Below, one piece after another: positions 12,887-14,075 of a stretch of 14,075 nucleotides of DNA. Below the pieces are notes generated by a model. The model was not told the origin of the DNA. It saw only the letters and a list, made by a program, of their open reading frames with translations, and did no database searches. This DNA comes from CAMEON01 sp045643785 (lineage in GTDB: Bacteria > Bacillota > Clostridia > Oscillospirales > CAG-272), in the NCBI GenBank assembly GCA_045643785.1, contig JAZRFR010000176.1, positions 1 through 14,075 on the forward strand, given 5' to 3'. Numbering within the stretch: position 1 is the stretch's first letter; every line of letters starts with the position of its first letter. The position numbers and the translations under genes were made by a program.

Positions 12887-13639
12887 ATGAAGCGCAAGAT
12901 CATACACATCAACAGAGACCTGTGTAACGGTTGCGGAGCCTGTGCCGCCGCCTGCCACGAGGGAGCCATTGAAATGGTGGAGGGCAAGGCCGTGCTGACC
13001 CGTGAGGATTACTGCGACGGTCTGGGCGACTGTTTGCCCGCTTGCCCCACGGGGGCGATCTCCTTTGAGGAGCGTGAGGCTCCCGCCTACGACGAAGCGG
13101 CTGTACTGGCCGCCAAGGCGCAGAGTAAGCCTCTCACCCGTCCCACCGCTCCTGCTATGCCTTCCCATGGGGTCGGCGGCGGCGCAAAGCTTCCCTGCGG
13201 TTGTCCCGGCACCAGCTCCAAACGCATCGCGCGAGACGAATCAGCTTGCTCGGTGTCCTCAGCACCCGTGACCAGCCGTCTGTCCCAGTGGCCCGTGCAG
13301 ATCAAGCTGGTGCCCGTGAACGCGCCTTACTTTGACGGTGCCAACCTGCTCATCGCCGCCGACTGCACGGCCTATGCCTACGGCAATTTCCACGAGGAGT
13401 TCATCAAGGGCCGCGTGACTCTCATCGGTTGTCCCAAGCTGGACGAGGGGGATTACGCCGACAAGCTGACCGCCATCATTCAAAACAACAACATCAAGAG
13501 CGTGACCATCGTACGGATGGAGGTTCCCTGCTGTGGCGGCATCGAAAACGCGGCCAAGCGTGCGATCCAAGCCAGCGGAAAGTTTTTGCCCTGGCGGGTG
13601 GTGACCGTGACGACGGATGGGCGGTTGATGGAATTTTGA
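12887..13639 (+). CDS. 4Fe-4S ferredoxin-domain protein with conserved C-terminal cysteine domain
   Basis: This 250-aa protein starts with a ferredoxin domain. Cluster motif one is Cys13, 16, 19 and 23 (CNGCGACAAAC). Motif two is Cys43, 49 and 53 (YCDGLGDCLPACP), where the second cysteine of the usual CxxCxxCxxxCP is replaced by Leu46. A linker rich in Ala/Pro/Lys follows. A CGCPG motif is near residue 104-108, then a conserved C-terminal domain with SQWPVQIKLVPVNAPYF, AADCTAYAYGNF and PCCGG. The protein probably carries electrons in the cytosol. In Clostridia such proteins are often encoded beside Crp/Fnr-type regulators and hydroxylamine reductase; that association is from memory, and no hcp gene is visible here. 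ATG 12887 has GGAGGA six bases upstream. Confidence 0.88.
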   Translation: MKRKIIHINRDLCNGCGACAAACHEGAIEMVEGKAVLTREDYCDGLGDCLPACPTGAISFEEREAPAYDEAAVLAAKAQSKPLTRPTAPAMPSHGVGGGAKLPCGCPGTSSKRIARDESACSVSSAPVTSRLSQWPVQIKLVPVNAPYFDGANLLIAADCTAYAYGNFHEEFIKGRVTLIGCPKLDEGDYADKLTAIIQNNNIKSVTIVRMEVPCCGGIENAAKRAIQASGKFLPWRVVTVTTDGRLMEF

Positions 13640-13649
13640 TGGGGTGATG

Positions 13650-13854
13650 AATTGCAGTTTATAGGGGAGCGAGAGAGCGCCTGGGGAAAAACTTCTTGAA
13701 AGAAGTTTTTCCCCAGACCCCTTTTCAAGAACTTTCAAAAAATATAATTTAATAATTCTTTTTGAAAGTTTTGAAGATTCCAAAGGGACTTTCCCAAAAG
13801 CCCCTTTGGTGGGGGTGGGGGGGGCAAAGCCCCCTCGATAAACCCAAATTTGAA
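13650..13854 (+). repeat. Structured dispersed intergenic repeat, copy B
   Basis: This 205-nt stretch, 11 nt after the ferredoxin stop, has the same ends (AATTGCAGTTT, CCCAAATTTGAA) and hairpin order as copy A. H2 is 13681-13716 (16 bp, TGAA loop). H3 is 13730-13770 (12-bp arms AACTTTCAAAAA/TTTTTGAAAGTT). H4 is about 13780-13809 (with one or two mismatches). H5 is 13820-13834 (GGGGGC-AAA-GCCCCC). H1 of copy A has no clear counterpart here (13664-13680 differs). H2 stems differ in sequence from copy A but still pair. H2 could also act as the terminator of the ferredoxin gene. The insertion sequence begins about 30 nt further on. Confidence 0.8.
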
Positions 13855-13908
13855 TCGCCCAAACCAAAAGAAAACCTCTACATTGAACTGAACCCGTAAA
13901 AACGGACA

Positions 13909-13937
13909 TTGAAATAAAAAGCCTCTTGTGGTACAAT
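13909..13937 (+). promoter_or_regulatory. Transposase promoter
   Basis: TTGAAA (13909-13914) and TACAAT (13932-13937) are separated by 17 bp. The predicted start is near 13944, within the loop of the hairpin at 13922-13958. Confidence 0.75.
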
Positions 13938-13958
13938 AGAGATATCTACCACAGGAGG
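13922..13958 (+). promoter_or_regulatory. Hairpin that could sequester the transposase ribosome site
   Basis: CCTCTTGTGGTA (13922-13933) pairs with TACCACAGGAGG (13947-13958), 12 pairs including one G-U. The right arm contains the AGGAGG of orfA. The left arm lies upstream of the predicted transcription start, so only transcripts entering from outside the element would fold this way. Confidence 0.65.
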
Positions 13959-13967
13959 TTTTTTTGC

Positions 13968-14075
13968 ATGGGAAGCAGAAAAGGTCAAAAACATTACACA
14001 GAAGAGATCAAGCAAATAGTTGTAGCTAAACAACGAGAAGGAGAGTCTGTCCATTCGTTGAGCCGGAAATATGGC
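13968..14075 (+). CDS. IS3/IS150-family transposase OrfA, N-terminal part (cut by window end)
   Basis: The first 36 codons encode MGSRKGQKHYTEEIKQIVVA, then KQREGESVHSLSRKYG. This is the start of the helix-turn-helix DNA-binding domain of IS3-family OrfA (InsE/HTH_29-like), where the TEEIK and SLSRKYG patterns are characteristic. ATG 13968 has AGGAGG nine bases upstream. OrfA binds the element ends and is normally joined to the DDE transposase OrfB by a -1 frameshift; both the frameshift site and OrfB would lie beyond the window. Base composition is visibly more AT-rich than the host genes, in keeping with transfer. Confidence 0.85.
   Translation, partial: MGSRKGQKHYTEEIKQIVVAKQREGESVHSLSRKYG

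Larger units (their letters stand above)
13884..14075 (+). mobile_element. Left end of an IS3/IS150-type insertion sequence (continues beyond window)
   Basis: The sequence TGAACTGAACCCGTAAAAAC at about 13884 has the TG start and the GTAAAAACGGACA pattern I associate with IS3-family (IS150-group) terminal repeats. A promoter, ribosome site and orfA start follow at the usual distances. The exact end is provisional because the right inverted repeat and the target duplication are not in the window. Confidence 0.7.

Noticed and set aside
13259..13936. Open frame of 225 codons on the - strand through copy B
   Set aside because: It reads the structured repeat and the antisense of the ferredoxin gene. 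Its FAPPTPTKG-type stretch is just the translated hairpin and G-rich tract.

Overview
The window looks like a chromosomal segment of a GC-rich, anaerobic, gut-type Firmicute (Clostridia, perhaps Oscillospiraceae-like). This is inferred from strong AGGAGG ribosome sites, consensus sigma-A promoters, Gram-positive-type gene sets (lipoprotein PotD, YxlEFG-like ABC module, Crp/Fnr plus ferredoxin pair) and an IS3/IS150-type insertion sequence. No rRNA, tRNA or CRISPR was seen, so the taxonomy is only a guess.

Region 1 (1-3664, + strand): the 3' part of potA, then potB, potC and potD, each overlapping its neighbour by about 4 nt. This is a polyamine (spermidine/putrescine) ABC importer operon, closed by a 10-bp hairpin terminator. 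PotD is unusual in having both a lipobox and a C-terminal membrane helix.

Region 2 (3667-4828): a 207-nt multi-hairpin intergenic repeat (copy A), then a stand-alone 1-phosphofructokinase-type sugar kinase (+). It ends at a bidirectional terminator shared with the convergent operon.

Region 3 (8756 down to 4835, - strand): a tightly coupled six-gene operon. It encodes a membrane-spanning MerR-type regulator with a C-terminal zinc-ribbon-like tail, a small PLDc_N membrane protein, an ABC ATPase, an ABC-2 permease, a low-molecular-weight tyrosine phosphatase and SfsA. The regulator, PLDc_N protein, ATPase and permease resemble Bacillus yxlE-yxlF-yxlG with a MerR protein in place of the sigma factor. 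The promoter has the long 19-bp spacer typical of MerR targets.

Region 4 (12093 down to 8815, - strand): a three-gene operon with a near-consensus promoter. It encodes a five-bladed beta-propeller glycosidase-like protein, an SCP2-like lipid-binding protein with apparent internal duplication, and a class III PLP aminotransferase. I do not recognise this trio as a described pathway, and it is the best candidate here for an uncharacterised system.

Region 5 (12127-13639): a Crp/Fnr-type regulator (-) and a 250-aa 4Fe-4S ferredoxin-like protein (+), divergently transcribed. Their -10 boxes lie back to back in a 13-nt palindrome, next to a 16-nt near-palindrome. That site is centred at about -41.5 for the ferredoxin promoter and lies just downstream of the regulator's own start site. 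This suggests activation of the ferredoxin gene together with autorepression.

Region 6 (13650-14075): copy B of the repeat (205 nt, same architecture with different but still paired stems), then the left end of an IS3/IS150-type element and the first 36 codons of its orfA. A hairpin overlapping the transposase promoter could hide the ribosome site in read-through transcripts only.
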